64,000 nt of DNA. Source: JARYGU01 sp033795365. GTDB lineage: Bacteria > Pseudomonadota > Alphaproteobacteria > Rhizobiales > Rhizobiaceae. A program made the translations under genes and the position numbers. Position 1 is the first letter of the stretch. The number at the start of each line of letters is the position of its first letter. The stretch is taken from NCBI GenBank assembly GCA_033795365.1, contig JARYGU010000019.1, positions 1-64,000 on the forward strand, in the 5' to 3' direction. Positions 7,386 through 16,890 of the stretch are shown here, piece by piece. The notes under the pieces were generated by a model, which saw nothing but the letters and a program-made list of their open reading frames with translations, made no database searches and had not been told where the DNA came from.

Positions 7386-7892
7386 ATGATACGCCAAGCT
7401 TTCCTGGCCGGCTTTCTCGTCGTTGCGGCCTTCGTCCTTCCCGCACCGGCGCAGGAGGAGCAATCTCCGGTTCCGCCGACCGTGACCTTCGTCGTCAGCA
7501 CGGGCTTTTGGGAGGAAGGCCCGCAGACGGAAGGTCTCGCGCCGAAGACGGAAGAAGCGGAGCAGGCTGCATCGAACGGAGAGCCGCGACGCGGCTATTA
7601 CAAGCTGATCGCGTTGCGCCAGCCGGACGGCACGGCACAGGTGCACCTTCAGCAGATCGAGGCCACGGCGCAGGGGCCGCAAGTGCTTTCCTCGGCAGCG
7701 CTCGAAGAGTTTTCCGCGATGAAGCCCTATGTCACCGACATCAGGCCGGAGAATTCCAGCGGCATCACCACCCAGCCGGGGCTTTTCGCGACCGTCTATC
7801 TCAAGACCGATCCCAAAGCGACAGAGCCGGAGAGCTGGACCGTGCTGATCGACGATCTCGGAGACATCAAGGTCGAAAGGGCGACGAACTGA
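7386..7892 (+). CDS. Exported protein of unknown function
   Basis: The 168-residue protein starts with a signal peptide (MIRQAFLAGFLVVAAFVLPA, cleavage after PAQ at about 22) and has a mature domain of about 145 residues rich in Glu, Gln and Pro that ends with a strand-like ESWTVLIDDLGDIKVER. No family recognised. AAGGAG precedes the ATG by seven bases. It is 74 bases downstream of nadK on the same strand and converges with prfB across a strong hairpin. Confidence 0.7.
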   Translation: MIRQAFLAGFLVVAAFVLPAPAQEEQSPVPPTVTFVVSTGFWEEGPQTEGLAPKTEEAEQAASNGEPRRGYYKLIALRQPDGTAQVHLQQIEATAQGPQVLSSAALEEFSAMKPYVTDIRPENSSGITTQPGLFATVYLKTDPKATEPESWTVLIDDLGDIKVERATN

Positions 7893-7904
7893 TCCGGCAT
7901 CGAT

Positions 7905-7932
7905 GAAGAGAAACGGGCGCCCGTGGCGCCCG
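7905..7932 (-). terminator. Hairpin between exported protein and prfB
   Basis: CGGGCGCC-CGT-GGCGCCCG forms a perfect 8-bp stem (7914-7932). On the minus strand it is followed by TTTCTC, giving a weak rho-independent terminator for prfB; there is no U-run on the plus strand. Confidence 0.5.
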
Positions 7933-7974
7933 CCTCATTCCGCCCGTTCAGGCACCGATGTCAGGCCCAAAATT

Positions 7975-9106
7975 TCAGGCAATGTCCTCGACGACGCTGT
8001 CGGCCCCACCGTTGACGCGATGCGCAAGCGCGGCCTCCATGAACTCGTCGAGATCGCCATCGAGCACGTCGGAGGGCGCCGTGCTTTCGACGCCCGTGCG
8101 CAGGTCCTTCACCAGCTGATAGGGCTGGAGCACGTAGGAGCGGATCTGGTGTCCCCAGCCGATATCCGTCTTCGATGCCGCCTCGGCATTGGCAGCCTCT
8201 TCCCGCTTCATCAACTCCGCTTCATAGAGACGGGCGCGCAGCATGTCCCAGGCCTTGGCGCGGTTCTTGTGCTGCGAGCGCTCCTGCTGGCACTGCACGA
8301 CGATGCCGGTCGGTATATGCGTGATGCGGACCGCGGAGTCGGTCGTGTTGACGTGCTGGCCGCCCGCACCCGACGAACGATAGGTGTCGATGCGGCAGTC
8401 GCTCTCGTTGATCTCGATGTTGATCGAGTCGTCGACCACGGGGTAAACCCAAATCGACGAAAACGAGGTATGGCGGCGGGCATTGCTGTCATAGGGCGAA
8501 ATGCGCACGAGGCGGTGGACGCCCGATTCGGTCTTGAGCCAGCCATAGGCGTTATGCCCCTTCACGAGAAGCGTCGCCGACTTGATGCCGGCCTCTTCGC
8601 CGTCGTGGATTTCGAGCAGCTCGACCTTGTAACCCGAGCGTTCCGCCCAGCGGGTATACATGCGCAGAAGCATGTTCGCCCAGTCTTGGCTCTCGGTGCC
8701 GCCGGCGCCGGAGTGCACTTCGAGATAGGTGTCGTTCGCATCGGCCTCGCCGGAAAGCATCGCCTCGACCTGGCGGCGGTTCGCTTCCGCCCTCAAGGCT
8801 TTCAGCGCTTCTTCCGCTTCCTTGACGATCGCATCGTCTCCCTCGTCCTCGCCGAGTTCGATGAGTTCGACATTGTCCTTGAGCTGCTGCTCGAGCGCGC
8901 GGACGGCGCTTATGCCTTCATCCAGATGCTGGCGTTCGCGCATCAGCTTCTGGGCTTCCGCCGCATCGTTCCAGAGGGTCGGGTCCTCTGCCTTGTTGTT
9001 CAACCAGTCCAGTCGCCTTATCGCCTGGTCCCAGTCAAAGATGCCTCCTCAGCAGGCTTATGGCCTGCTTGATTTCGTCAACTACGTTTTCGATTTCCGC
9101 TCGCAT
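7975..9106 (-). CDS. prfB: Peptide chain release factor 2, with programmed +1 frameshift
   Basis: RF2 releases finished peptides at UGA and UAA codons. Translation starts at ATG 9106, reads 23 codons (MRAEIENVVDEIKQAISLLR then RHL) to an in-frame TGA at 9035-9037, and must shift +1 at CTT-TGA-C to continue for 353 codons, giving a 376-residue protein of normal length. The long part has the GGQ loop (SSGAGGQHVN) that catalyses hydrolysis and an SPY codon-recognition tripeptide in RISPYDSNARRHTSF, the position of SPF in E. coli. A start placed at the later ATG alone would drop the conserved N-terminus. Autoregulation by RF2 level follows from the shift mechanism. Confidence 0.96.
9034..9049 (-). 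promoter_or_regulatory. prfB programmed frameshift site
   Basis: Minus strand: AGGAGG (9044-9049), CAT, CTT, TGA, C. This has the features of the classical RF2 site: a Shine-Dalgarno-like element three bases before CTT, a slippery CTT and a weak TGA-C stop. The downstream frame begins GACTGGGACCAG and is homologous to RF2 throughout. Confidence 0.95.
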
Positions 9107-9211
9107 ATCCGTTTTTTCTTCGATGTTATGTTTTCGAGTTGCCGGTGAAATAGACATGAGAGGCGCGGATGTAAAGAGCCGCGCCTGCTGCCGCAATACC
9201 ATCGGAAAATG

Positions 9212-11662
9212 TCAGAAAAGACCGCCGCTTCCGCCGCTGACCGCCTGGTTGGCCTGGGGAGAGGACCGGAGAATTTCCTCCGGGCTGGCATATTGCTCGC
9301 CGCCGATGACGGAGAAGACGTCCGCAGGGCCGGTACCGGGCTTGAAGGCTTCCATGATCGTGTCCGGATCTCCCGGACTGGACTGCATGCCGGTCTTGCG
9401 GTTGACGGCGATCAGCTTCATGCCTTCCGGAACGATGAACTTCGACGGAGGGGTTCCCTCGACGGCGGCCATCATGAATTCGTTGAAGATGGGCGCTGCA
9501 AGCGAGCCGCCGGTCGCGCCGCGGCCGAGCGGCGCGGGATTGTCGAAGCCGACATAAAGCCCCGTCACGAGATCTGGCGTATAGCCGACGAACCAGGCAT
9601 CCTTCTCGTCGTTCGTCGTGCCGGTCTTGCCTGCGGTCGGACGATCGAGCGTGATCTTTCCGGCAGCCGTGCCGCGCGTAACCACGCCTTCCATCATCGA
9701 GGTGATCTGGTAGGAGGTCATCGGGTCGAGCACCTGCTCGCGATTGTCGACCAGGACCGGCTCTTCCTGGTTCTCCCAGTCATTGGCGTTGCACGAATCG
9801 CAGGTGCGCTCCTCGTGACGGAAGATGGTCTTGCCGTAGCGATCCTGGATGCGGTCGATCAGCGACGGCTTGATCTGCTTGCCGCCGTTGGCGAGGACGG
9901 AATAGGCCGAGACCATGCGCAGCACCGTCGTCTCGCCGGAACCGAGCGACATGGCAAGGACGGGATACATCTTGTCGTAGATGCCGAACCGCTCAGCATA
10001 TTCGGCAACGAGATTCATGCCCATGTCCTGAGCGAGCCGCACGGTCATCAGGTTGCGCGACTTCTCGATGCCGAGGCGCAGCGTGGACGGTCCGGCCGAG
10101 CCTCCGCCATAATTCTGCGGACGCCAGACCTCGCCGCCGGCCATGATCTCGATCGGCGCGTCGAGGATGACCGAGGCGGGGGTGTAACCATTGTCGAGCG
10201 CGGCCGCGTAGACGAACGGCTTGAAGGAGGAGCCCGGCTGGCGCATCGCCTGCGTCGCGCGGTTGAACTCGGACTGGGCGAAGGAGAACCCACCCACCAT
10301 GGCGAGAACGCGGCCGGTATGCGGGTCCATCGCGACGAGGCCGCCCTGGACCTTCGGCGGCTGACGGAGCCTGTAGGAATTGCCTTCCGCGGTCGGCTCG
10401 ACATAGACGACGTCGCCCGTATCGAGAGCACCGGCAGGCGACCTCGCCGTTGGGCGCTCTCCGTCGGCGGAACGATAGGCCCAGCGCATGTTTTCCGCCT
10501 CGATCCGGCCGGTCACACGCTCCTCTGCCACCTTGCCGGAAACGTCCTTGCGCGGCTGCAGGCCGATATCCACGCCCGAATCGTCCGTCGCAAGCACGAC
10601 GGCGAGCTTCCATTCCGGAACGTCCCTCAGCGGGTCGACCTTGCTCAGTTCGACGCCCCAGTCCCCGCCAATGTCGATCTTCTTGACCGGACCATGGAAA
10701 CCGCGGCGCTCGTCATAGGTCAAAAGCCCGTGCTGTAGCGCCTTGCGGGCGGCGACCTGCAGGCGAGGATCGAGCGAGGTGCGCACCGAAAGCCCGCCTT
10801 CGTAAAGCGCATTGTCGCCGTAACGATCGATGATCTGGCGGCGGACCTCCTCGGCGAAGAAATCAGAGGCGAAGAGATAGGCGCCGCGATTGCGCGGGTT
10901 AACGCCCAGCGGCTGCTTCTTGGCCTCGTCGCCGTCGCTCTTGGTGACGTAGCCGTTCTCGACCATGCGGTCGATCACCCAGTTGCGCCGCTCGATCGCC
11001 GCTTCGGTCCGGCGGAACGGATGGTAGTTCGACGGTCCCTTCGGCAGGGCTGCCAGATAAGCGGTCTCGGCGATCGTAAGCTCGGTGACGGATTTGTCGA
11101 AATAGGTCAGCGCCGCACCGGCGATGCCGTAGGAGTTCAGGCCGAAGAAGATCTCGTTCAGATAGAGTTCGAGGATTCGGTCCTTGGAATAGGCCTGCTC
11201 GATGCGGAAGGAGAGGATCGCTTCCTTGACCTTGCGGTCGATCGTCTGGTCGGAGGAAAGCAGGAAGTTCTTGGCGACCTGCTGGGTGATCGTCGATGCG
11301 CCGACCGGGCGGCGGCCCGAGCCCATGTTCTGGACATTGACGAGGATCGCCCGGAAAAGACCGGTCACGTCGACGCCGGGATGCTGGTAGAAATTCTTGT
11401 CTTCTGCGGAAAGGAACGCGGCCTTCACGCGATCGGGAATTGCCTGGATCGGCAGATAGAGGCGGCGCTCACGCGCATATTCGGCCATCAGCGCGCCATT
11501 GCCCGCATGCACGCGGGTCGTCACCGGCGGCGCATAGCTGTTCAGCACCTCGTAATCGGGAAGATCCTTGGTGATATTTCCGAGGTAGAGCGCGACGACC
11601 GCCGCAACGCCGAGAAAGAAGACGGCGCCAATCCCGAAAAAATATCCAATCAATCTGATCAT
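9212..11662 (-). CDS. mrcA: Penicillin-binding protein 1A, bifunctional peptidoglycan synthase
   Basis: A class A PBP that polymerises and cross-links peptidoglycan in the periplasm. The 816-residue protein starts MIRLIGYFFGIGAVFFLG (single N-terminal membrane anchor), then a glycosyltransferase-51 domain with EDKNFYQHPGVD (catalytic Glu about 87) and STITQQVAK (123-131), an OB-like insertion, and a transpeptidase with SSFK (478-481), SRN (535-537) and KTGTTN (679-684). All catalytic motifs are intact. It is downstream of amiC on the same strand (280-bp gap) and upstream of prfB (105 bp). Confidence 0.95.
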   Translation of the reverse strand: MIRLIGYFFGIGAVFFLGVAAVVALYLGNITKDLPDYEVLNSYAPPVTTRVHAGNGALMAEYARERRLYLPIQAIPDRVKAAFLSAEDKNFYQHPGVDVTGLFRAILVNVQNMGSGRRPVGASTITQQVAKNFLLSSDQTIDRKVKEAILSFRIEQAYSKDRILELYLNEIFFGLNSYGIAGAALTYFDKSVTELTIAETAYLAALPKGPSNYHPFRRTEAAIERRNWVIDRMVENGYVTKSDGDEAKKQPLGVNPRNRGAYLFASDFFAEEVRRQIIDRYGDNALYEGGLSVRTSLDPRLQVAARKALQHGLLTYDERRGFHGPVKKIDIGGDWGVELSKVDPLRDVPEWKLAVVLATDDSGVDIGLQPRKDVSGKVAEERVTGRIEAENMRWAYRSADGERPTARSPAGALDTGDVVYVEPTAEGNSYRLRQPPKVQGGLVAMDPHTGRVLAMVGGFSFAQSEFNRATQAMRQPGSSFKPFVYAAALDNGYTPASVILDAPIEIMAGGEVWRPQNYGGGSAGPSTLRLGIEKSRNLMTVRLAQDMGMNLVAEYAERFGIYDKMYPVLAMSLGSGETTVLRMVSAYSVLANGGKQIKPSLIDRIQDRYGKTIFRHEERTCDSCNANDWENQEEPVLVDNREQVLDPMTSYQITSMMEGVVTRGTAAGKITLDRPTAGKTGTTNDEKDAWFVGYTPDLVTGLYVGFDNPAPLGRGATGGSLAAPIFNEFMMAAVEGTPPSKFIVPEGMKLIAVNRKTGMQSSPGDPDTIMEAFKPGTGPADVFSVIGGEQYASPEEILRSSPQANQAVSGGSGGLF

Positions 11663-11942
11663 GTGCGAGTTACCGGTACCTATATTGCATTTCGCAGGGC
11701 ACGAGCCGCCTGCCATCTCGCGCTCGACCGCGCTTGCATCCCTGCCCTGCCCGTCGGGCGATGTGCCGCGCATTCGGTCCGCCCGTTTTCCACTTCCGTC
11801 TAGCGAGCGGAATGTGAGGAAAATAGGGCTTTAGCGCATACACCCAAGAATGGTCACGATACAATCGCCGAGGGTGTCACTTTTCCGGCACAGACGAATC
11901 CCGATCCTTGAAAATATTGCCGAACCTTATCCCAAAACGATA

Positions 11943-13226
11943 TCAACCACCATTGGCAAAAGCCGTTGCCCTGTAGCGCTCGACCGCTTCGGCGATCAGG
12001 CCCGATACCTTCTTGCGCCAGGCGGGATCCAGAAGGAGCTTCTCGTCTTCCTTGTTCGACAGGAAACCGAGCTCCAGCAGGACGGAAGGAACGTCGGGCG
12101 CCTGCAGAACCCGGAAGCCGGCATGGCGATGCGGATTGTTGATCAGCTGCACCTCGCCCTCGAATGCGGAGACGACGCTGCGCGCCAGATTGATGGAGAA
12201 GGCCTGGGTTTCGCGACGGGTGAGATCGATCAGGATATCGGCCACCTCTGCCGGCTCGTTGTCGAGCGAAATGCCGGCGATCTCGTCGGACAGGTTTTCC
12301 CGCTGGGCCAGATTGGCGGCGAGGCTGTCGGACGCCTTGTCGGAAATCGTGTAGACCGTCGCCCCGCGAATATCCTTCTGGCGCAGCGTATCGGCATGGA
12401 TCGAGATGAAGAGATTCGCGCCCTCGCTGCGGGCAAGCTGCACGCGCTGGGAGAGCGACAGGAATTCGTCCTTGTCGCGGGTCAGGAAGGCCTTCGTGTC
12501 CTTGCGGGCGTTCAGCGCCGCCGCCAGCTCGCGGGCGAAGGCGAGCGTGACATGCTTTTCCTCGGTCTTGGTGACCACGCCGCGGGCACCGTTGTCGATG
12601 CCGCCATGACCGGCATCGACAGCGACCACGAAGGGGCCGGGTTCATCGGCGGCACCGCCGGGAAGCATGAGCGGAGGCGCGCTGTTCGTTGCCGCCTGCA
12701 GCGGATTTTGCCAGGTCTGCTTCTCGACCAGGGCTGCAAACGCCTCCTCGGTCACGAGGGCCGCGTCGAGAACCAGGCGATATCCGCCCGCCTCCTGCTC
12801 CTCCCGCACTTCGGAAACCACGACCTTGACGGGTCGTGCGGCAGTCAGAACGATGCGCGCGCGCCCGGCCGCCATGGTCCCGTAGCGGATGTCGGTAAAA
12901 ACGCCCCTCGCCGCGAGGTCTTCCGGCTTCAGCCCGAAATTCGTCTCCGGCAGGTCGATCAGCACGCGAAAGGGATTGGCGACGTAATGCAGCGTATACT
13001 CGGGCTTGCGATCGAAATCGATGAGGATACGGGTGCGGGCGTCGTCGCCTGCCACTTTCGCGGCGAAGGCAAGGAGCGGTCCTGCGGCGGGAACCGTCTT
13101 GGCAGCATCCGCCTGCGCGGCAACCGTCATATCCGGAACGATCGAGAACAGGACGAAGATCAATGCGGCATGCAACAGACCCGCCAGGTTGCGGCAGCGC
13201 CTCATGCGCGAAGTCGATCCTGTCAT
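11943..13226 (-). CDS. amiC: N-acetylmuramoyl-L-alanine amidase with AMIN domain (AmiC type)
   Basis: A periplasmic zinc amidase that removes peptides from peptidoglycan during daughter-cell separation. From ATG 13226 (427 residues) it has a signal sequence (about 10-37), an AMIN domain (RILIDFDRKPEYTLHYVANP, about 65-160) that targets septal wall, and an amidase-3 domain with VDAGHGGIDNGA (first Zn His), SIHAD (second His) and a C-terminal VLLELGFLSN with the catalytic Glu. An upstream TTG at 13259 is possible but ATG 13226 has a better ribosome site. Likely co-oriented partner of mrcA in wall metabolism. Confidence 0.93.
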   Translation of the reverse strand: MTGSTSRMRRCRNLAGLLHAALIFVLFSIVPDMTVAAQADAAKTVPAAGPLLAFAAKVAGDDARTRILIDFDRKPEYTLHYVANPFRVLIDLPETNFGLKPEDLAARGVFTDIRYGTMAAGRARIVLTAARPVKVVVSEVREEQEAGGYRLVLDAALVTEEAFAALVEKQTWQNPLQAATNSAPPLMLPGGAADEPGPFVVAVDAGHGGIDNGARGVVTKTEEKHVTLAFARELAAALNARKDTKAFLTRDKDEFLSLSQRVQLARSEGANLFISIHADTLRQKDIRGATVYTISDKASDSLAANLAQRENLSDEIAGISLDNEPAEVADILIDLTRRETQAFSINLARSVVSAFEGEVQLINNPHRHAGFRVLQAPDVPSVLLELGFLSNKEDEKLLLDPAWRKKVSGLIAEAVERYRATAFANGG

Positions 13227-13924
13227 GCGCCGAAAACTCACCACAGCCAATCCGTTCAAGCTCTAAAATCCGATCCGGCAATGCCGCGGCCACCGTCGCG
13301 GGCATCCTTGCTTCGGCATCCGTGTGACCATAGATGCCGCCATATGGTTAATCAAATCTTGCAGCCCCGAAAACGGCCGGAATCCCGCCCCTGAAATGCC
13401 GGCGGGCACAGATCATGCCAAATCCATCAATATTATGACGCATTTGGCTTTTCCCTTGCCATTGTGACATATAAAACATAAAAGCAGCATCAGGAAAAAA
13501 GTTTGGACGGGATAGAAACGCGTGATCAGGCAGCCATTCCCGACAGGGATTCGGGCGCCGAACCGGGCCTTCATCCGCCGTCGCTTCGCTTTTTTCCGGC
13601 CGATCTGAATCGCAGTAACCCGGCGGTGGCCGGACCCAGTTTACAGGTGGATTTCCACCATTCGCCCCACGGGCAAATTCATCGGACCGACAAGGTCTAT
13701 GGTATTGGCATTCTCGTTTGGACATTGATGGTGTCGCAGAAGAATTCGTCAGACACTGAAAGGCTTCGGGGCGCTCTTGCACCCTCCGCCGTCTGGCTGC
13801 TGTGCCCTCACCCCTATCCGGCGGGATTTTACATATCCGACGCAGCGCCCCTCTCTTCCGGCATATCCGTCCTAACAGGACTGCCGCCTGCCAGACCGCG
13901 CCAGCGTCGAGGAGCAAAACTTAC
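13227..13924. other. Intergenic region with the long RNase E leader
   Basis: About 700 bases separate divergent amiC and rne. A candidate rne promoter is CTTGCC-N17-ATAAAA at 13455-13483, which would give a leader of about 430 nt ending in GAGGAG before the ATG. Long structured leaders are known for autoregulated rne genes, but I see no single dominant hairpin here. Small ORFs in this stretch lack ribosome sites. Confidence 0.45.
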
Positions 13925-16756
13925 ATGGCAGAAAAAATGCTTATCGACGCGTCTCACGCAGAGGAGACGCGCGTCGTTGTCGTACGCGGAAACCGCATAG
14001 AAGAATTCGACTTCGAATCCCAGCACAAGAAGCAAATCCGCGGTAATATCTATCTGGCCAAGGTGACGCGCGTCGAACCTTCGCTTCAGGCCGCATTCGT
14101 CGATTACGGAGGAAACCGCCACGGCTTCCTCGCCTTCGCGGAAATTCATCCCGACTACTACCAGATCCCGCTCGCCGACAGGCAGGCCCTTCTGAGGGCG
14201 GAGGCCGAGGAGCACCGCAGGGACGAGGATATCGAACCCGTCGAGACGGGCACCGATCTTTCCCGGGACAGCGAGCCGTCGACGACCTTCGACGTGATCG
14301 AGGCTGCGGCAAGCGAATCGGGTACGACCGAGGAAACGGTCGAGGCTGAAGCCGCACCGGAAGAAGCAAAGGCCGCGGAAAAGCCGAAAGCCAAGCCGCG
14401 GCGCACCCGCAAGGCGCGCACCAAGGCTTCGGATACCGAAGAGGCGCCGGCAGAAACCGCGCCGGAAGCCGTCGCCGACAACGACGACGAAACGCCGACC
14501 GGCAGCATGGCGGCAGCCGTCGACACCGACGAAATCTCCGAAGCGGCCGATACCCGCCGTCGCCGCAGCGACGACGATGACGACGACGACCAGAACGGCG
14601 ACGAAAAGGAAGTGATCGAATCCGTCGGCGCGGAAGACGCGATGGAAGAGGTTCCGGACCGCGCAGCGCGCCGTCCGCGCAAGCAATACCGTATCCAGGA
14701 GGTCATCAAGCGCCGGCAGATCCTGCTCGTCCAGGTCGCCAAGGAAGAGCGCGGCAACAAGGGCGCCGCCCTTACCACCTATCTTTCGCTTGCCGGCCGT
14801 TACTCGGTGCTGATGCCGAACACGGCGCGCGGCGGCGGCATTTCCCGCAAGATCACCAACGTCCAGGACCGCAAGCGGCTGAAGGAAATCGCCCGCAGCC
14901 TCGAGGTTCCGCAGGGCATGGGCGTCATCCTGCGCACGGCCGGCGCCAACCGCACCAAGGTCGAGGTCAAGCGCGACTTCGAATATCTGATGCGCCTTTG
15001 GGAAAACGTGCGAACGCTGACGCTGAACTCGACGGCTCCCTGCCTCGTCTATGAGGAAGGAAGCCTGATTAAGCGCTCGATCCGCGACCTCTACAACAAG
15101 GACATCAGCGAAATCGTCGTCGCCGGCGAGGAAGGTTACAAGGAAGCCAAGGGCTTCATGAAGATGCTGATGCCGAGCCACGCGAAGGTCGTCCAGCCCT
15201 ATCGCGACGTGCATCCGATCTTCTCGCGCTCGGGCATCGAAGCCCAGCTCGACCGCATGCTGCAGCCGCAGGTGACGCTCAAGTCCGGGGGCTACATCAT
15301 CATCAACCAGACCGAGGCGCTCGTTTCGATCGACGTCAACTCCGGCCGGTCGACACGCGAACATTCGATCGAGGAAACCGCACTCCAGACGAATCTCGAG
15401 GCGGCCGAGGAAGTGGCGCGCCAGCTCAGGCTGCGCGACCTTGCCGGCCTCGTCGTCATCGACTTCATCGACATGGAGGAGAAGCGCAACAACCGGGCCG
15501 TCGAGAAGCGCCTCAAGGACCATCTCAAAAACGACCGTGCGCGCATCCAGGTCGGCCGGATCTCGCATTTCGGCCTGCTCGAAATGTCGCGCCAGCGCAT
15601 CCGCGCGTCGGTGCTCGAATCCACCATGCAGACCTGCCCGCACTGCGGCGGCACCGGTCATGTCCGTTCGCAATCCTCCGTGGCATTGCATGTGCTTCGC
15701 GGCGTCGAGGAATATCTCCTCAAGAACACGACGCACAACATCTCCGTCCGCACCACGCCGGACATCGCGCTCTACCTTCTCAACCACAAGCGCGGCACGA
15801 TCATCGACTACGAGAACCGATTCGGCGTGCAGATCCTCGTCGAGGCGGACGCCCATGTCGGCGCGCAGCATTTCGCCATCGATCGCGGCGAGCCGGTCGA
15901 AAATCCGGTGAAGATCGACCAAATCCTGCATTTCGAGCCCGAGCCCGAGGATGACGACGTCATCATCGAGGAGGAGATCGACGAAGAAGAGGTCCAGGAA
16001 GACCGCCCGGCCGCGGCTTCGAGCCAGGACGACCAGAACGGCCGCAAGCGCAAGCGCCGCCGGCGCCGCCGGGGCCGCGGGCGTGAAGGCGCCGACGTTT
16101 CCGACACTGCCTCCTTCGGCGGCGAGCAGCCGGGAGACGAGGACCTTGAAGACGAGGACGACGGCGCGGAGGGCGAGGAGGCCGAGACGGATGTCGGCGT
16201 GGCTGCCGGCGCCGATGGCGAACAGAAGCGCAAGCGCCGCCGTCGCGGCAAGCGCGGCGGGCGCCGCAACAAGCCGGAGGGCATGGAAGAAGCAGGCGGC
16301 GAAGATTTCGCGGCCGCGGCGGATGCCGATGCCGACGCGGAAACAGTGACGGAGCCGGCAGCGGTCACGGACGCGGAACCGGAAGCCGTTGCCGAAACGG
16401 CCTCTGTTCCCGAAGAAGAGATCGCGGCGGCGCCAAAGCCGAAGCGGACCCGCAAGCCGAAAGCCAAGGCCGAGACCGCCACGGACGAGACCGCCCGTGC
16501 CGAAGTAGAGGCCCAACCGGAGCAAGAGACTGCGGTTGCGGAACCCGCAGAGGCGGCTTCTCCGGCAGAAAGCGTGGAAGTCGAGGAGGCTGCGGCGGAT
16601 CTCGAGGAAACGCGGCCGGTTCGCGCCAACCGGAATCTGGCAAGCATCGCCTCCGAGCCGGTCGTCAAATCGTCGACGGCCAAGGAAAGCGGTTCGCAAG
16701 ACGAGCGGGAAAAGCCCAAGAAGGGCGGCTGGTGGCAGCGCCGCGGCTTCTTCTGA
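13925..16756 (+). CDS. rne: Ribonuclease E
   Basis: RNase E is the essential endonuclease that initiates mRNA decay and matures rRNA and tRNA. The 943-residue protein starts MAEKMLIDASHAEETRVVVV; the S1 domain (about 36-90) is interrupted by an acidic, Ala/Glu-rich insertion (about 95-250) before resuming at QYRIQEVIKRRQ. The catalytic core follows: magnesium-binding Asp residues in SIDVNSG (about 469) and VVIDFIDMEE (about 512), then the zinc-link CPHC (about 570). The C-terminal tail (about 670-943) is an arginine-rich and acidic scaffold ending GGWWQRRGFF. GAGGAG fixes the start. Confidence 0.96.
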   Translation: MAEKMLIDASHAEETRVVVVRGNRIEEFDFESQHKKQIRGNIYLAKVTRVEPSLQAAFVDYGGNRHGFLAFAEIHPDYYQIPLADRQALLRAEAEEHRRDEDIEPVETGTDLSRDSEPSTTFDVIEAAASESGTTEETVEAEAAPEEAKAAEKPKAKPRRTRKARTKASDTEEAPAETAPEAVADNDDETPTGSMAAAVDTDEISEAADTRRRRSDDDDDDDQNGDEKEVIESVGAEDAMEEVPDRAARRPRKQYRIQEVIKRRQILLVQVAKEERGNKGAALTTYLSLAGRYSVLMPNTARGGGISRKITNVQDRKRLKEIARSLEVPQGMGVILRTAGANRTKVEVKRDFEYLMRLWENVRTLTLNSTAPCLVYEEGSLIKRSIRDLYNKDISEIVVAGEEGYKEAKGFMKMLMPSHAKVVQPYRDVHPIFSRSGIEAQLDRMLQPQVTLKSGGYIIINQTEALVSIDVNSGRSTREHSIEETALQTNLEAAEEVARQLRLRDLAGLVVIDFIDMEEKRNNRAVEKRLKDHLKNDRARIQVGRISHFGLLEMSRQRIRASVLESTMQTCPHCGGTGHVRSQSSVALHVLRGVEEYLLKNTTHNISVRTTPDIALYLLNHKRGTIIDYENRFGVQILVEADAHVGAQHFAIDRGEPVENPVKIDQILHFEPEPEDDDVIIEEEIDEEEVQEDRPAAASSQDDQNGRKRKRRRRRRGRGREGADVSDTASFGGEQPGDEDLEDEDDGAEGEEAETDVGVAAGADGEQKRKRRRRGKRGGRRNKPEGMEEAGGEDFAAAADADADAETVTEPAAVTDAEPEAVAETASVPEEEIAAAPKPKRTRKPKAKAETATDETARAEVEAQPEQETAVAEPAEAASPAESVEVEEAAADLEETRPVRANRNLASIASEPVVKSSTAKESGSQDEREKPKKGGWWQRRGFF

Positions 16757-16787
16757 GCCGATAGCGTGGCGATTATATCCTGATCGA

Positions 16788-16818
16788 GAACCCGGCAGAG
16801 ATGCCGGGTTCTTTCGTT
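16788..16818 (+). terminator. rne terminator
   Basis: A perfect 10-bp stem GAACCCGGCA/TGCCGGGTTC with a GAGA loop is followed by TTTCGTT, 31 bases after the rne stop codon. Confidence 0.8.
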
Positions 16819-16890
16819 CACGGTGGCCGATAGGTGTTCGGAATCCGATTCCGCATTCAGCGGCAACCGTTGGAAATTCCTGAACTTCCG

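Noticed and set aside
13503..14000. Possible 165-aa gene in the rne leader
   Set aside because: No ribosome site, overlaps the start of rne in another frame and shows no protein-like pattern.
13829..16699. 956-codon open frame antisense to rne
   Set aside because: It mirrors the rne codons in a high-GC gene, lacks a ribosome site and has low-complexity composition; rne itself has all catalytic motifs.
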